Shown here piece by piece: positions 36,044-43,981 of a stretch of DNA of 43,981 nucleotides (its first letter is position 1; the number at the start of each line of letters is the position of its first letter). The notes below the pieces were generated by a model, which searched no databases, was not told the DNA's origin, and saw only the letters and a list, made by a program, of their open reading frames with translations. The translations under genes and the position numbers were made by a program. Source of the DNA: Aureococcus anophagefferens (taxonomy: Eukaryota > Sar > Pelagophyceae > Pelagomonadales > Pelagomonadaceae); contig NW_008705573.1 in NCBI RefSeq assembly GCF_000186865.1, positions 1,073,229 through 1,117,209 of the forward strand. The letters are read 5' to 3'.

Positions 36044-36898
36044 CTAGTCGGCGTCGTCGTCGCGGCTGCTGCGCCAGAACGTGAGGATCGTCCAGAAAAT
36101 CTCATTCGGCAGACGGCGCGTCGGAGCGCCGAAGAGCCGCTCGAAGACCTTGGCCTCCGCCACGCTGAGCTCGTTCGAGCCCGAGGAGGCCCGGGGAGAG
36201 GGCGGCTCCGCGCGGCCGCGGTCGCAGAGAGAACGGAGCCGCACGAGCTCGACGCGCGGCGCCCGCCAATACGCGCGCCAGCTTCCCGCGGCCTTGACCT
36301 CCGCGAGGAAGTTCGCTGCTTTGATGAGTTTTTGACACTCGGTGGGGCTGGGGTGTTCAAAGTACGCGGCACGTGCCGCACGTGTGCGCGCATATGATTC
36401 CGCATCTAGTCCCTGATTGTCAGTCAGAAACAGGTTCGCCCCACGACAAACCATGAGGTGCACGAGAGCAAATCTTTTACTGGCGTGGCATCGCAGCGGC
36501 GTTACGTCGCCTATGTCCAGAGCGTCGATGTCGGCGCCGTGATCGAGGAGTAGCGCCGCTTCTTCGGGATGACGACACCAATGAAGGGCGGTTCTACCGC
36601 TGTCAGTCCTGGCGTTTGCATCGGCGCCGTGCTGGAGGAGAAGGTGAAGAATGGCATATCTGGCCTCGAAAGATCCGCCCAACTCGCCGTATAATAAAAC
36701 CAAATGCAACAAAGTCCTACCGAGAGAGTCGACTTCGTTCACGTCGCGCTCAGGCCCCCCAGACTCGAGCCACGTTCGTACCGTCTCTACGTCTCCGCAT
36801 TGCACGGCATTTGCGACTGCGGCTGGGATCATCGCTCGAGCGTCGACGTGCAGCAGCCGACCCCGCCTCTTCGCTTGCGCGCAAAACTTTTGCGGCAT
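36044..36898 (-). CDS. ankyrin-repeat protein with pelagophyte-type C-terminal tail
   Basis: 284 aa from ATG 36898, or 262 aa from ATG 36832; both are in frame and the second begins right at the first repeat. About four ankyrin repeats: QCGDVETVRTWLESGG, DSLGRTLLHLVLLYGELGGSFEARYAILHLLLQHGADANART, DSGRTALHWCRHPEEAALLLDHGADIDALD and IGDVTPLRCHASKRFALVHLMVCRGANLFLTD. The C-terminal block AAGSWRAYWRAPRVELVRLRSLCDRGRA...LFGAPTRRLPNEIFWTILTFW resembles the tail I recall from a very large Aureococcus ankyrin family. Codon GC3 is lower than its neighbours, perhaps a recently expanded or less-expressed copy. Confidence 0.85.
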   Translation of the reverse strand: MPQKFCAQAKRRGRLLHVDARAMIPAAVANAVQCGDVETVRTWLESGGPERDVNEVDSLGRTLLHLVLLYGELGGSFEARYAILHLLLQHGADANARTDSGRTALHWCRHPEEAALLLDHGADIDALDIGDVTPLRCHASKRFALVHLMVCRGANLFLTDNQGLDAESYARTRAARAAYFEHPSPTECQKLIKAANFLAEVKAAGSWRAYWRAPRVELVRLRSLCDRGRAEPPSPRASSGSNELSVAEAKVFERLFGAPTRRLPNEIFWTILTFWRSSRDDDAD

Positions 36899-36988
36899 TC
36901 GGCGACGAAGTCGTCGACGCGTCGGAGACCGAGCACACGGGACGAGTCGCGTCGCGCCGCCGCCCACGGCTCAAGGGCGCAAGGCGCG

Positions 36989-38470
36989 ATGCTCCTCGCC
37001 GTCGCCCTCGTCGTCCTCGGCGCGCTCGCCGCCGAAGGCATGAAGTCCGTCCCGCGAAGCGGCGACACGGAGGCGGCCTGGGTCGAGCGGTGGCGCAGCG
37101 GCGGCGCCGACCGATGCCTCGTGGACAAGGACGAGCACCGGCCCCACTGCGCCTGGCTCGCCCTCGCGGGCCCCGTCGACGTGGGCTGCCGCTTCGAGGT
37201 CGCGTCGACGGGCCTCGCGGCCGGCGTCGCGAGTGCCGGCCCCGCGCTCCGCGTCGTCGCGGGGCGGCGGACGTCGCCGCGGACGTTCCACGCCGAGTGG
37301 GACCGCCACGCGCCCCTCGCCGCGCCGGCGCTCTGCTCCCACGGCCTCGACCGGGACGCGCCCCGGCGCGGGGGCGTCGTCGCCGTCGTCGCCGCGAGCT
37401 CGATCCCTTACGTCTTCAAGGAGTGGGCGGCCCTCGTCAACAAGGTGGCCTATTTCGGCGCCATGGGCGTCGACTGGGCGCTCTGGATCGGCGACCTCGA
37501 CGACCGGCTGTCCGTGGAGGAGACGCCGACCTGCGCGGCGCGCGCGGACAACGTACCGGGTCTCCGAAAACACTGGGTCTCCGAAAGCAAAGGATCGGTC
37601 TACGACGGCGACGCGTCGCGCGCGGTGTCGAACCACCTGATCAAGATCCTGGCCGTCTACGCCATGTCGGACCGGCCGGGCGTCACCGGCGTCGCCTACG
37701 TGGACCTGGACGCCATGGCGCATCGGGAAGACATCCTGAAGCTCTTGGACGGCGACCGCACGCCCCTCCACGGCGACCACGGCGCCGAGACGTTCCTGGG
37801 CGTCATGCTGGGCACGACCCACCCGAAGGGCTTCCGCATGCCCTTCTGGCAGACGTCGTCGAACAGGTTCTACGTGAAAGCGCGGGACCCGTACGCGGCG
37901 AAGCTCCTCGGGCTCTGGATGGCGCACCGCTGCGGCTTCAAGGACCAACTCCCGCTGTGGCACGTCCTTCTAGCCGTCGCCGAGGAGGGGAGCGGCGGGA
38001 GCTGCCTCCGCGCGCACTACCACGGCAAGATCTTCGAGTCGATGACCTACGTGGCGGCGCACTCGTACCCAAAAGGGTTCTCCGCGCCCAGGGGCTACCG
38101 CGAGGACGCGGACGCCCTGCTCACGACCTGCGACGAGCTCGTCGCGAAATGCCCGAAGCTGCGCCTCTGCGCCCACGAGGACGTCGTCTTCTCGCATCTG
38201 CACCACCGAACGGTCCAAGGCGCCGCGCCGCCGCGGAAGTTCGCCTATTTTGACTCCCACAACATTTCCCACGTCATCGCCGTGCCGGACTCCCTCTACG
38301 ACCCCTTCAAGCTCCCGGACGGCTCGCTGGCGCCGCGGGGCGCGATGCGGAACAACCGGGAATTCGTCGAGTACTTCGGGCTGGACCTGATCACGGCCGC
38401 CGCGCGCGCGGACGCGGACCGCGGCTGGAGCCTGGCGTCCCTCTACGGGCCCAGCCACCGGGGTGACTAG
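36989..38470 (+). CDS. putative secretory-pathway glycosyltransferase with DxD motif
   Basis: 493 aa. Signal peptide MLLAVALVVLGALAAEG (1-17). The centre has the alternating pattern of a GT-A fold: GVVAVVAASSIPY, ALWIGDLDDRLS, HLIKILAVYAMSDRPGVTGVAYVDLDAMAH with D239-L-D241 as a plausible metal/nucleotide-sugar ligand, then TPLHGDHGAETFLGVMLGTTHPKGFRMPFWQTSSNRFYV and LPLWHVLLAVAEE. This resembles GT34/GT77-like enzymes in layout, but I cannot name a family. ATG 36989 is chosen for the signal peptide; the frame is open upstream over the divergent ankyrin gene's start. Promoter space is 90 bp. Confidence 0.68.
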   Translation: MLLAVALVVLGALAAEGMKSVPRSGDTEAAWVERWRSGGADRCLVDKDEHRPHCAWLALAGPVDVGCRFEVASTGLAAGVASAGPALRVVAGRRTSPRTFHAEWDRHAPLAAPALCSHGLDRDAPRRGGVVAVVAASSIPYVFKEWAALVNKVAYFGAMGVDWALWIGDLDDRLSVEETPTCAARADNVPGLRKHWVSESKGSVYDGDASRAVSNHLIKILAVYAMSDRPGVTGVAYVDLDAMAHREDILKLLDGDRTPLHGDHGAETFLGVMLGTTHPKGFRMPFWQTSSNRFYVKARDPYAAKLLGLWMAHRCGFKDQLPLWHVLLAVAEEGSGGSCLRAHYHGKIFESMTYVAAHSYPKGFSAPRGYREDADALLTTCDELVAKCPKLRLCAHEDVVFSHLHHRTVQGAAPPRKFAYFDSHNISHVIAVPDSLYDPFKLPDGSLAPRGAMRNNREFVEYFGLDLITAAARADADRGWSLASLYGPSHRGD

Positions 38471-38596
38471 CCCTTTTTGCCGCAATTACTTTCTCTCTTC
38501 CGTCTGCGGTATGTTGCAGTGCTTCTTGCCGTGATCGATCAGCACTGGCAGGCGACGATGGGCTCTCCGAGAGCTCGTGCATAGGACTGCTGCCCC

Positions 38597-38671
38597 GACG
38601 CGCGACTGAGCGCACCAACCAGCGCTGCGACGCGCGACTGAGCGCAAGCTGCGACGCGCGACTGGTGCACA
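38597..38671. repeat. three copies of a ~20-bp repeat upstream of the TrmO-JmjC gene
   Basis: CGACGCGCGACTGAGCGCA and close copies start near 38597, 38628 and 38652 (the last ends in GGTGC). They occupy the 5' flank of the gene starting at 38713, possibly in its 5' UTR, and may be repeated promoter elements. Confidence 0.7.
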
Positions 38672-38712
38672 CGGCTGCTCCGAACTTGCGCCGCGCCGCC
38701 GCGCATGCGTCC

Positions 38713-40771
38713 ATGAGCCAGCGGAGCGCCGCTGCGTTGGCGGCGCTCGCCGGCGCCGCCGGCCTCTGCGCCTGGCGATGGTACCGCGAGGCGCGGCGGC
38801 TGCGGCGCCTCGTCGCCGCCGCGGCGCTGCCCCTGCGGCAGATCGGCGTCGTGGAGTCGTGCTACCGCGACGTGCAGGGCACGCCGCGGCAGCCGCTGCT
38901 CGCGCCGACGGCGCGCGCGGTCTGCGTGCTGGACAAGGCCGTCGTGGAGGCGTGCGCGCTCGAGGGCCTCGACCGCCACAGCCACGTCTGGTTGCTCTTC
39001 GCCTTCCACGAGAACACGAACGGCCGCAAGCGGGCCGTCGCGGCCAAGGTGCGGCCGCCGCGCGGCCGCGGGCGGAAGGTCGGCTGCCTCGCGACGCGGA
39101 CGCCGCACCGGCCGTCGGCGCTGGGCCTGTCGCTCGTCGCGCTCGAATCCGTCGACGCGCGCGCGCGGCGCGTCGTCGTCCGCGGCGCCGACGTTTTGGA
39201 CGGGAGCCCGCTCGTGGACATCAAGCCGTTCTTGCCGTCGTACGACGCGCCGCCGGCCGGCGACGCCGTCCGGACGCCGCTCGCGGACTGGTACGGCGGC
39301 GAAACCGCGGCGCCCAGGGCCGTGCGCGGCGCCGCGGGGCGCCTCGACGCCGTCGCCGACGCGCTGACATTGTTCGCGGGGGACCCTGCGGCCGCGACGC
39401 GCGCGCTCGTCGAGACGCTCGCCGTGGACGTGTCGCGGCCGCCGCGCGACAAGCCGTACCGCACGCGCTTCGACGGCGTCCTCGTGGAGTACGTCGTCGG
39501 GGACTCGCGCGTGGACGTGGTCGCCGCGACGCGCGCGGCGCCTCCGGCTCCGGCGGCGCCGGCGCCGGCGCCCGCGATGCCGCCGTCGGCCTACGAGCCG
39601 CCCGTCGACGCGGCGACCTTCGCCCGGGTCCACCTGCGCGCGGCTTTCGCGCCGCTGCGGCTCGCGGGCGCGGCGCGCGAGTGGCCCGCGGCGGCCGCGT
39701 GGACCCTGGACGGCCTCGCGGACCGCTGCGGCGAGCGGCGCGTATTGGTGCGGCAGCGCGTCACCTCCGCCGCGTACCGCCGGGGCGCCGCGTCGCCGGT
39801 CGAGCGCATGCGCTTCCGCCGCTACGTCGACGAGCTCAGGGCCGGCCGCGTCGACGCGTACATGGCCGCGGCGCGGCGCGGCGTCTTTCTTTTTTCACGA
39901 CGGGAAACGAAGGAGCGACCGTCGCGCCGCAGGCGAGCGTGCGCCACTGCTTCCCCGCGCTCGCGGCGGACTTTGGCGCGCCGCGGCTGCTGCAGGGCTG
40001 CAGGGTCCACTCGGGGCCGTTCCTTTGGGTCGCGCCCAAAGGGCACGTCGAGTTCTGCCACCTGGACCCCGACGACGGCTGGCTCGCGGTCGTCTCGGGC
40101 CGGAAGCGGGTCCGCCGCGGCGTCGAGCTCCCCCGTTTCTCCCCGCACGCGAAGCGCGCTCTCCCCGCCGGCACGCCACCCACGAACGTCCCCCGCAGGT
40201 CGAGCTCTGGCCGCCGACGCTCCGCGAGGAGATGGCGCCGAACGACCTCGGCGCCGACGGCCGCACGGTCCAGAGCTCCGCGCCCGGCCCGGAGCCGGCG
40301 GCGGTCTTCGAGCTCGGCGCCGGCGACGCGCTCTTCATCCCGGCCTTTGCGTGGCACCGCGTGACGTCGACCGAGGAGTCGATCTCGCTGAACTTCTTCT
40401 TCGGCGACGACGCGGGGTACGTCGCGAAGGTCCTCGACCGGCCGACGTTCCGGCTCTGGCTGCTCAACGTCCTCGAGCAGAACGCCGCGGGGCTGCCCCT
40501 GATCCTGGACCACCTCGACGCCGCGGTGTCGCTCCTGCTGAAGCAGCAGTGGGCCGACGCGGCGACGCGGCGCGAGCTCGACGCGATCCGCGCCTTCGTC
40601 TACGACCACCTCGAAGCGCACCGCCCGGGCGCCGTCGCGCCGGGCGACCGCGACGCGCGCGGCCGCGGCGACGCGGGCGCCGCGCCGCCGCCGGGCGCGC
40701 GCCTCAAGATCCGCGGCCTCCGGAACCGCGGCGGCGTGGACTTCGTCGAGGACCGGGAGCGGGGGCAGTAA
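38713..40771 (+). CDS. TrmO (tRNA m6t6A37 methyltransferase)-JmjC/cupin hydroxylase fusion
   Basis: Exons 38713-39882, 39933-40121 and 40199-40771, 643 aa; introns of 50 and 77 nt, both phase 0. Residues about 40-180 match TrmO/TsaA (UPF0066): IGVVES, GTPRQP, HSHVWLLFAFHE, GCLATRTPHRPSALGLSLVALE and DGSPLVDIKPFLP. TrmO uses SAM to methylate t6A at tRNA position 37. The TrmO C-terminal subdomain follows (about 215-285). From about 310 a JmjC/cupin-8 domain begins: FPALAADF, GPFLWVAPKG, iron ligands H433-x-D435 (CHLDPDDG), K448 (SGRKRVR) and distal H506 (FIPAFAWHRVTS). This is most like TYW5-type tRNA hydroxylases or TYW4 tails. A short N-terminal hydrophobic segment (6-21) may anchor or target it. 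Confidence 0.88.
40122..40198 (+). other. 77-nt intron flanked by exact 9-bp duplicate
   Basis: The intron starts GTCGAGCTC and the next exon also starts GTCGAGCTC (40199-40207). The remaining intron is pyrimidine-rich and ends CCCCCGCAG. The geometry matches an introner or tandem-duplication origin, although the body does not resemble subfamilies A or B. Confidence 0.7.
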
Positions 40772-40817
40772 GCGTTTCTTAGTGCGGTGGGGGCGCAAGG
40801 GGGCCAGGAACGCCCGC

Positions 40818-41700
40818 TCAGTCCTCCTCCTCCTCGATTGCCTCGATGACGCCCGGGAGCTCGTCTTCGGTGAAACTGAACCACTCCGTCCCGCCCCGGC
40901 CGCGGATGCCGTGTTGCCCGTTGGCGACCGCCCCTGGGCGAACTCGCCGGGGGACCAACTTGCCGTGGGAGTCTTCGACAGCCTCCCAGTACTCGTGGTT
41001 GGCGGCATACTTGGCATGGAGTCTGTATTCGACCTGCTTCCGCTCCTTCAAGTCGCGCTTGGACTCTGCGAGGATGACGAACGGTCTCCAGCCCGCGAAG
41101 GCGATCTTCCGGCGAGTAACTCGACCCGATCTTGTACTTCCCGCCTTCCCAGATCTCCTTCGCCAGGTACACCTTGCCGTCTTTGGGCTCCTGAGGCACT
41201 GGCGGCTGCTGAGGCGCGAGCACCGCCGCGTTGATGACGGCAGCCGAAGGACGATCCAAAATGTTCAGGAGTTCTTGTTTGGTCACCTTGTCGAGAGTCC
41301 GCGTCTGTGTCCGCTTAGGCGTATCCTCATCGTAGTCGAACTTCTCGCAGTACCTCTTGCGCGGCGTAGAGCCCACTAGTTTCAGCTCCAGCGCGTCGGC
41401 ATCGCGCTTTCGGCTCCAGTGAGCCCGCGGCGTCGTGAGCCTCTGAATTTCGTAGGTCACCATCAGCGTCTCGTGGCCCCCCTGACCGTGGGTGTGGGTG
41501 ATGCTCAGGAGATCCCCAGGCGCGAGCGTGTTTTTGCCCCGCTGATTCGCGACACCGTCCCACTTCATCTTCCACGGGGCTGTGATGTAGTCGAGCTCGA
41601 CTACCTCCGTCCCCGCGAGTCGCACCTCCTCCTGCCAGTGCGCGATGGCGGCGTCGCTGGACTTCCCGATGCAGGTCTCCGCGGTTTTGTACGCCGCCAT
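40818..41700 (-). pseudogene. T5orf172 / GIY-YIG-like gene with internal frame break
   Basis: ATG 41700 (frame open upstream to about 41870) to stop 40818. The first part ends in VYLAKEIWEGGKYKIGSS followed by an RLRGLE motif, the first half of the T5orf172/MUG113 GIY-YIG-like nuclease domain. The second half (FVILAESKRDLKERKQVEYRLH... TEWFSFTEDELP) is in another frame, with the change near 41080-41100. A small GT-AG intron can shift the frame only by deleting the RLRGLE core, so a one-base indel is more likely: pseudogene, sequencing error or programmed shift. This domain is typical of phages and giant viruses, and GC3 is below that of neighbours, suggesting transfer. About 220 unassigned residues precede the domain. 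It is tail-to-tail with the TrmO gene (46 bp). Confidence 0.7.
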
Positions 41701-42045
41701 GTTCTCCGGCTGCGGGAACTCTCCGCCGAGCGAAACCCGGCCGGGCAGCCGCTCGAGCAGCAAGGGGTAATAAATAGTATCTAGATTTATATCCCCTTGC
41801 GAGCAGCAGATTTCGCCTTCAACATCTGCCCCAACGGACCGAAGCGCCGGAAGCGGGCTCCGAGCGCGCAATCACGCCCACGCACCGCGAAGAATCGGCC
41901 GTCTTTTTCCGGTGTCCACTACGCGCCCCCAGCCCCAGACGCACCCGCGAGCCGCAGCGCTCTCACGCAACAAACCCCTGACCGCCGCGCCCCCGCAGGC
42001 AACCCGCACAAACCCCTAAAGCTCACCGCATCCCCTAAAAGAAGC
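41701..42045. other. 345-bp divergent promoter region with AT-rich hairpin
   Basis: Between the T5orf172-like gene (-) and the Lys-rich gene (+). It holds an imperfect AT-rich inverted repeat and a TATA-like box (next entry). The rest (41800-42040) shows no GC3 bias or features. The frame of the T5orf172-like gene stays open through the left part, so its start may lie further upstream. Confidence 0.5.
41761..41799 (-). promoter_or_regulatory. TATA-like box inside 39-bp inverted repeat
   Basis: CAAGGGG (41761-41767) and CCCCTTG (41793-41799) pair perfectly, with partly complementary AT arms between them. On the minus strand the right arm reads ATATAAAT (41785-41792), about 85 bp upstream of the T5orf172-like ATG. 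Such an AT-rich element is unusual in this window. Confidence 0.4.
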
Positions 42046-42498
42046 ATGACGATCCACAGCGAGAAAAACGAGAAGAAGGCGCGCAACGACAAGAACACCT
42101 ACTACAAGAAGCAGGCCGGCAAGGCCGTGGAGTCGACGCCCCCGAGCGACGAGGAGCTCGCCGCGGCCCTCGAGGCCGACGTCGCGGAGCGGCGCGCCGT
42201 CAAGGCGCACGTGCCCCTCGCCTCCATCAACCGGGGCGCCCTCGACGAGGGCGACCGCGACGCCGCCCAGGCGCGCGCCGAGGAGGCCCAGGCGGCGCGG
42301 AAGCTCGCCAAGAAGGAGCAGAAGGCCAAGGACAAGGCCGCGGCCAAGGCGAAGCGCGTCGAGCGCAAGCGCGCGCGGTCCCTCTCCGACTCGGAGCCGG
42401 ACAAGGTCCAGGCCACGGCGCCGCCCCCGGAGCCCGCGGCCGCGGAGAGCTCCGGCGGCTTCTTCGGCTTCTTCCGGTCGCTCGTGAGCGCGCACTAG
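42046..42498 (+). CDS. Lys/Ala/Glu-rich coiled-coil protein, unknown function
   Basis: 150 aa from ATG 42046, where strong GC3 bias begins. N-terminus MTIHSEKNEKKARNDKNTYYKKQAGK is highly charged. The middle (about 65-115) is a long helix rich in Ala/Lys/Glu/Arg (QARAEEAQAARKLAKKEQKAKDKAAAKAKRVERKRARSLSDSE) with a nuclear-localisation-like cluster. The C-terminus is PPPEPAAAESSGGFFGFFRSLVSAH, with a short amphipathic FFGFFRSLV end that could bind a membrane or protein groove. No family is recognised. Confidence 0.7.
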   Translation: MTIHSEKNEKKARNDKNTYYKKQAGKAVESTPPSDEELAAALEADVAERRAVKAHVPLASINRGALDEGDRDAAQARAEEAQAARKLAKKEQKAKDKAAAKAKRVERKRARSLSDSEPDKVQATAPPPEPAAAESSGGFFGFFRSLVSAH

Positions 42499-42778
42499 AG
42501 GCGGGGCGCCGCGCGGCGCGGCGCCTTGGCGACGGCGCGCCGCCCCTCCCCCGGGGCCCGCCGCACACGCGCGGGCCCGCGCGACGGCCGCCGCGGCCGA
42601 GTCGACCCTCTGGCGCGTGTACATAAGCTGGCTTTTGGGGCGATATCGGCAGAGGCGATTGGCATCCCGAGCCGCCGCGGCGGAAGCCTCCGCGGCATCT
42701 CCAGGGGCGAGCTTCGGAGGAGGTTAGCGCCGCGGCCCGGGCGGGCGCCCCGGGCGGCCCTCGTTTGCAATCGCGCGC
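42499..42778. other. 280-bp convergent spacer
   Basis: Between the stops of the Lys-rich gene (+) and the UBA-like gene (-). It is GC-rich with a less biased patch at 42616-42680. No gene, repeat or clear hairpin was recognised. Confidence 0.4.
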
Positions 42779-43782
42779 TCACTTGGCGTCGAGGGGGCTC
42801 CACTCGGACGCGCGGTCGTCCGTGCGCCGCTCGACGTCGAACTTGACGCGCTTCTGCGCGTGGGCGGCGAAGAGGCCGCCGGGCGGCTTCGCCGGCGGCG
42901 CGTCGACGGTCTTCTTGACGCGGAAGTCCGCGTGCTTCTCGTGCCACTCCGGCTGGAGCACCGCGGGGTCCGCGCGGGGGTCGTGCGCGAAGGCCGCGTG
43001 CTTCGACCCCGCGGGCCCGGCCTCCGTCGCCGTGGACTTGAGGCGGCGGAAGTGGAGGGGGCACTTGGTCGGGAAGAGCGCGCCGAGGAACTCGCCCACG
43101 CGCGCGAGCTCCTCCGCGGCGCCCGAAGAGAGGACGACGACGCACGCGACGACGGCGCTCGCCGCGTCGGGCGCGGCCGCGCGGGCGCCGCCGTAGCGCG
43201 GCCCCGCGTGGGCCCGGGCCCGCGCGGCCTCGGCGGCCCGCGCCTCGAGCTCGTCGAAGGCCGGCGCGGCCGCGACGGCCGACGCCGCGCGCGCGGCGCC
43301 CGCGCCGCGGAGCGCGCCGGACTTGGGCGCGAGCGTCTGGAGCACGACGGCCGAGCCGAACTTCTTCTGGATGAGGTGGGGCTCGAGGATCTTCCACCAG
43401 ACCTACAGAGAAAGGGATTTTTTTGACGAAAGAAAAGGGGCGCGTTCCGGGGCGCGGCCGCTAACGTCGTCGAGGTCGCCCATCTGGAGGGGCACGAGCC
43501 AGTAGCCCGGGTCGGCCTCGGGCACGCAGTGGGTCCAGACGTCGCCCAGGGACCGCTCGGCGGCGCCGCGGTCGGAGCTCGCGGCCGTCTCGGTCCACAA
43601 AGCGATACGGCTGTGGCCGAGCGACTTCGGACGCAGGTTCATGAGCTGGAGGTGGCCCTTGTGGACGCAGGTCTCGTCGAAGGCGCACCAGAAGGACGTC
43701 GCGCCCTCGGCGGCGGCGGACCCGGAGGCCTGCGTGACGACCTTGCGCTGGCGCTTCGCGGGCGGCTCCTCGGCGCGCGCGG

Positions 43783-43813
<31 letters not shown>

Positions 43814-43981
43814 GTCGTCGTCGTCGTCGTCGTCGTCGTCGGCGCCGGCGCCGTGGCCGCCGGCCGCGGCGGCGGCGGCCTGCTGGGCGCCGGCCTGGAG
43901 CTCGCGCCAGTCGTTCTCCAGGAGCCAGGAGCTCGCGAGCTCCGCGGACCCCGTCACGTCGAGCGCCTGGCGCAGGGCGTT
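42779..43981 (-). CDS. partial orphan gene with UBA-like start and poly-Asp tract (5' end outside window)
   Basis: Exons 43466-43981 (runs off the right edge, in frame) and 42779-43402, with a 63-nt GT-AG intron (GTTAGCGG...CTCTGTAG) at phase 0; 379 residues visible. The first visible residues ALRQALDVTGSAELASSWLLEND resemble a UBA/CUE helix bundle. Then come a poly-Asp/Gly tract ((GAC)n, about 43797-43850) and KRQRK. A folded section follows: TSFWCAFDETCVHKGHLQLMNLRPKSLGHSRIALWTET... DPGYWLVPLQMGDLDDVWWKILEPHLIQKKFGSAVVLQTL, a beta/alpha pattern vaguely like eIF4E-fold/DUF1917 proteins. The C-terminus is Ala-rich then basic. Function is not assigned. Confidence 0.72.

Noticed and set aside
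1..43981. Prokaryotic operons, CRISPR arrays or phage islands
   Set aside because: No ribosome-binding sites, direct-repeat/spacer arrays or phage modules were seen; introns, targeting peptides and eukaryotic domains dominate.

Overview
This looks like nuclear DNA of a very GC-rich, gene-dense photosynthetic stramenopile, most likely a pelagophyte related to Aureococcus. Evidence: short spliceosomal introns (40-86 nt); a heterokont-style plastid presequence with an A|F cleavage motif; a VKOR-thioredoxin (LTO1-type) fusion; an ankyrin protein with the C-terminal tail I associate with the expanded Aureococcus family; and six introns built from repeated transposon-like introner elements, the mechanism described for Aureococcus and Micromonas (Huff, Zilberman and Roy). 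No tRNA, rRNA or CRISPR array was seen. The assignment is inference.

Layout, in order: HAD pyrimidine-5'-nucleotidase-like (-), plastid-targeted orphan (-), metallophosphoesterase with two introners (+), an orphan gene (+) whose 3' half appears interrupted by a 671-bp insertion, LtrA-like membrane protein (-), alpha/beta hydrolase (-), mitochondrial two-HMG-box protein (+), GH92 mannosidase with two introners (-), small 2-TM protein (-), membrane-anchored cyclophilin (+), cyclic-nucleotide-gated channel with an introner (-), beta-propeller-like membrane protein (+), 1028-aa acidic orphan (+), ankyrin (+), GT31-like glycosyltransferase (-), RRM/RS splicing-factor-like protein with an introner (+), PHD/AT-hook/WW chromatin protein (-), START protein (-), VKOR-Trx (+), basic orphan (+), PEBP-like (-), PhyH dioxygenase (-), secreted orphan (+), ankyrin (-), DxD glycosyltransferase-like (+), TrmO-JmjC tRNA-modification fusion (+), T5orf172/GIY-YIG-like gene with a frame break (-), Lys-rich coiled coil (+), UBA-like partial gene (-).

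Genes alternate between head-to-head pairs sharing promoters of about 90-400 bp and tail-to-tail pairs with 24-90 bp (once zero) between stops. Several encode secretory-pathway glycan enzymes (GH92, GT31-like, DxD transferase-like), but there is no operon logic; the neighbourhood is compact rather than functionally clustered.

The main points of interest are (1) two related introner subfamilies with 8-bp target duplications whose left copy supplies the GT or GC donor, spliced in both orientations; (2) a TrmO-JmjC fusion that may join two tRNA position-37 chemistries in one protein; (3) a large TIR-bearing insertion splitting the gene at 5.3-6.6 kb; and (4) a phage/giant-virus-type domain gene with a frame break.
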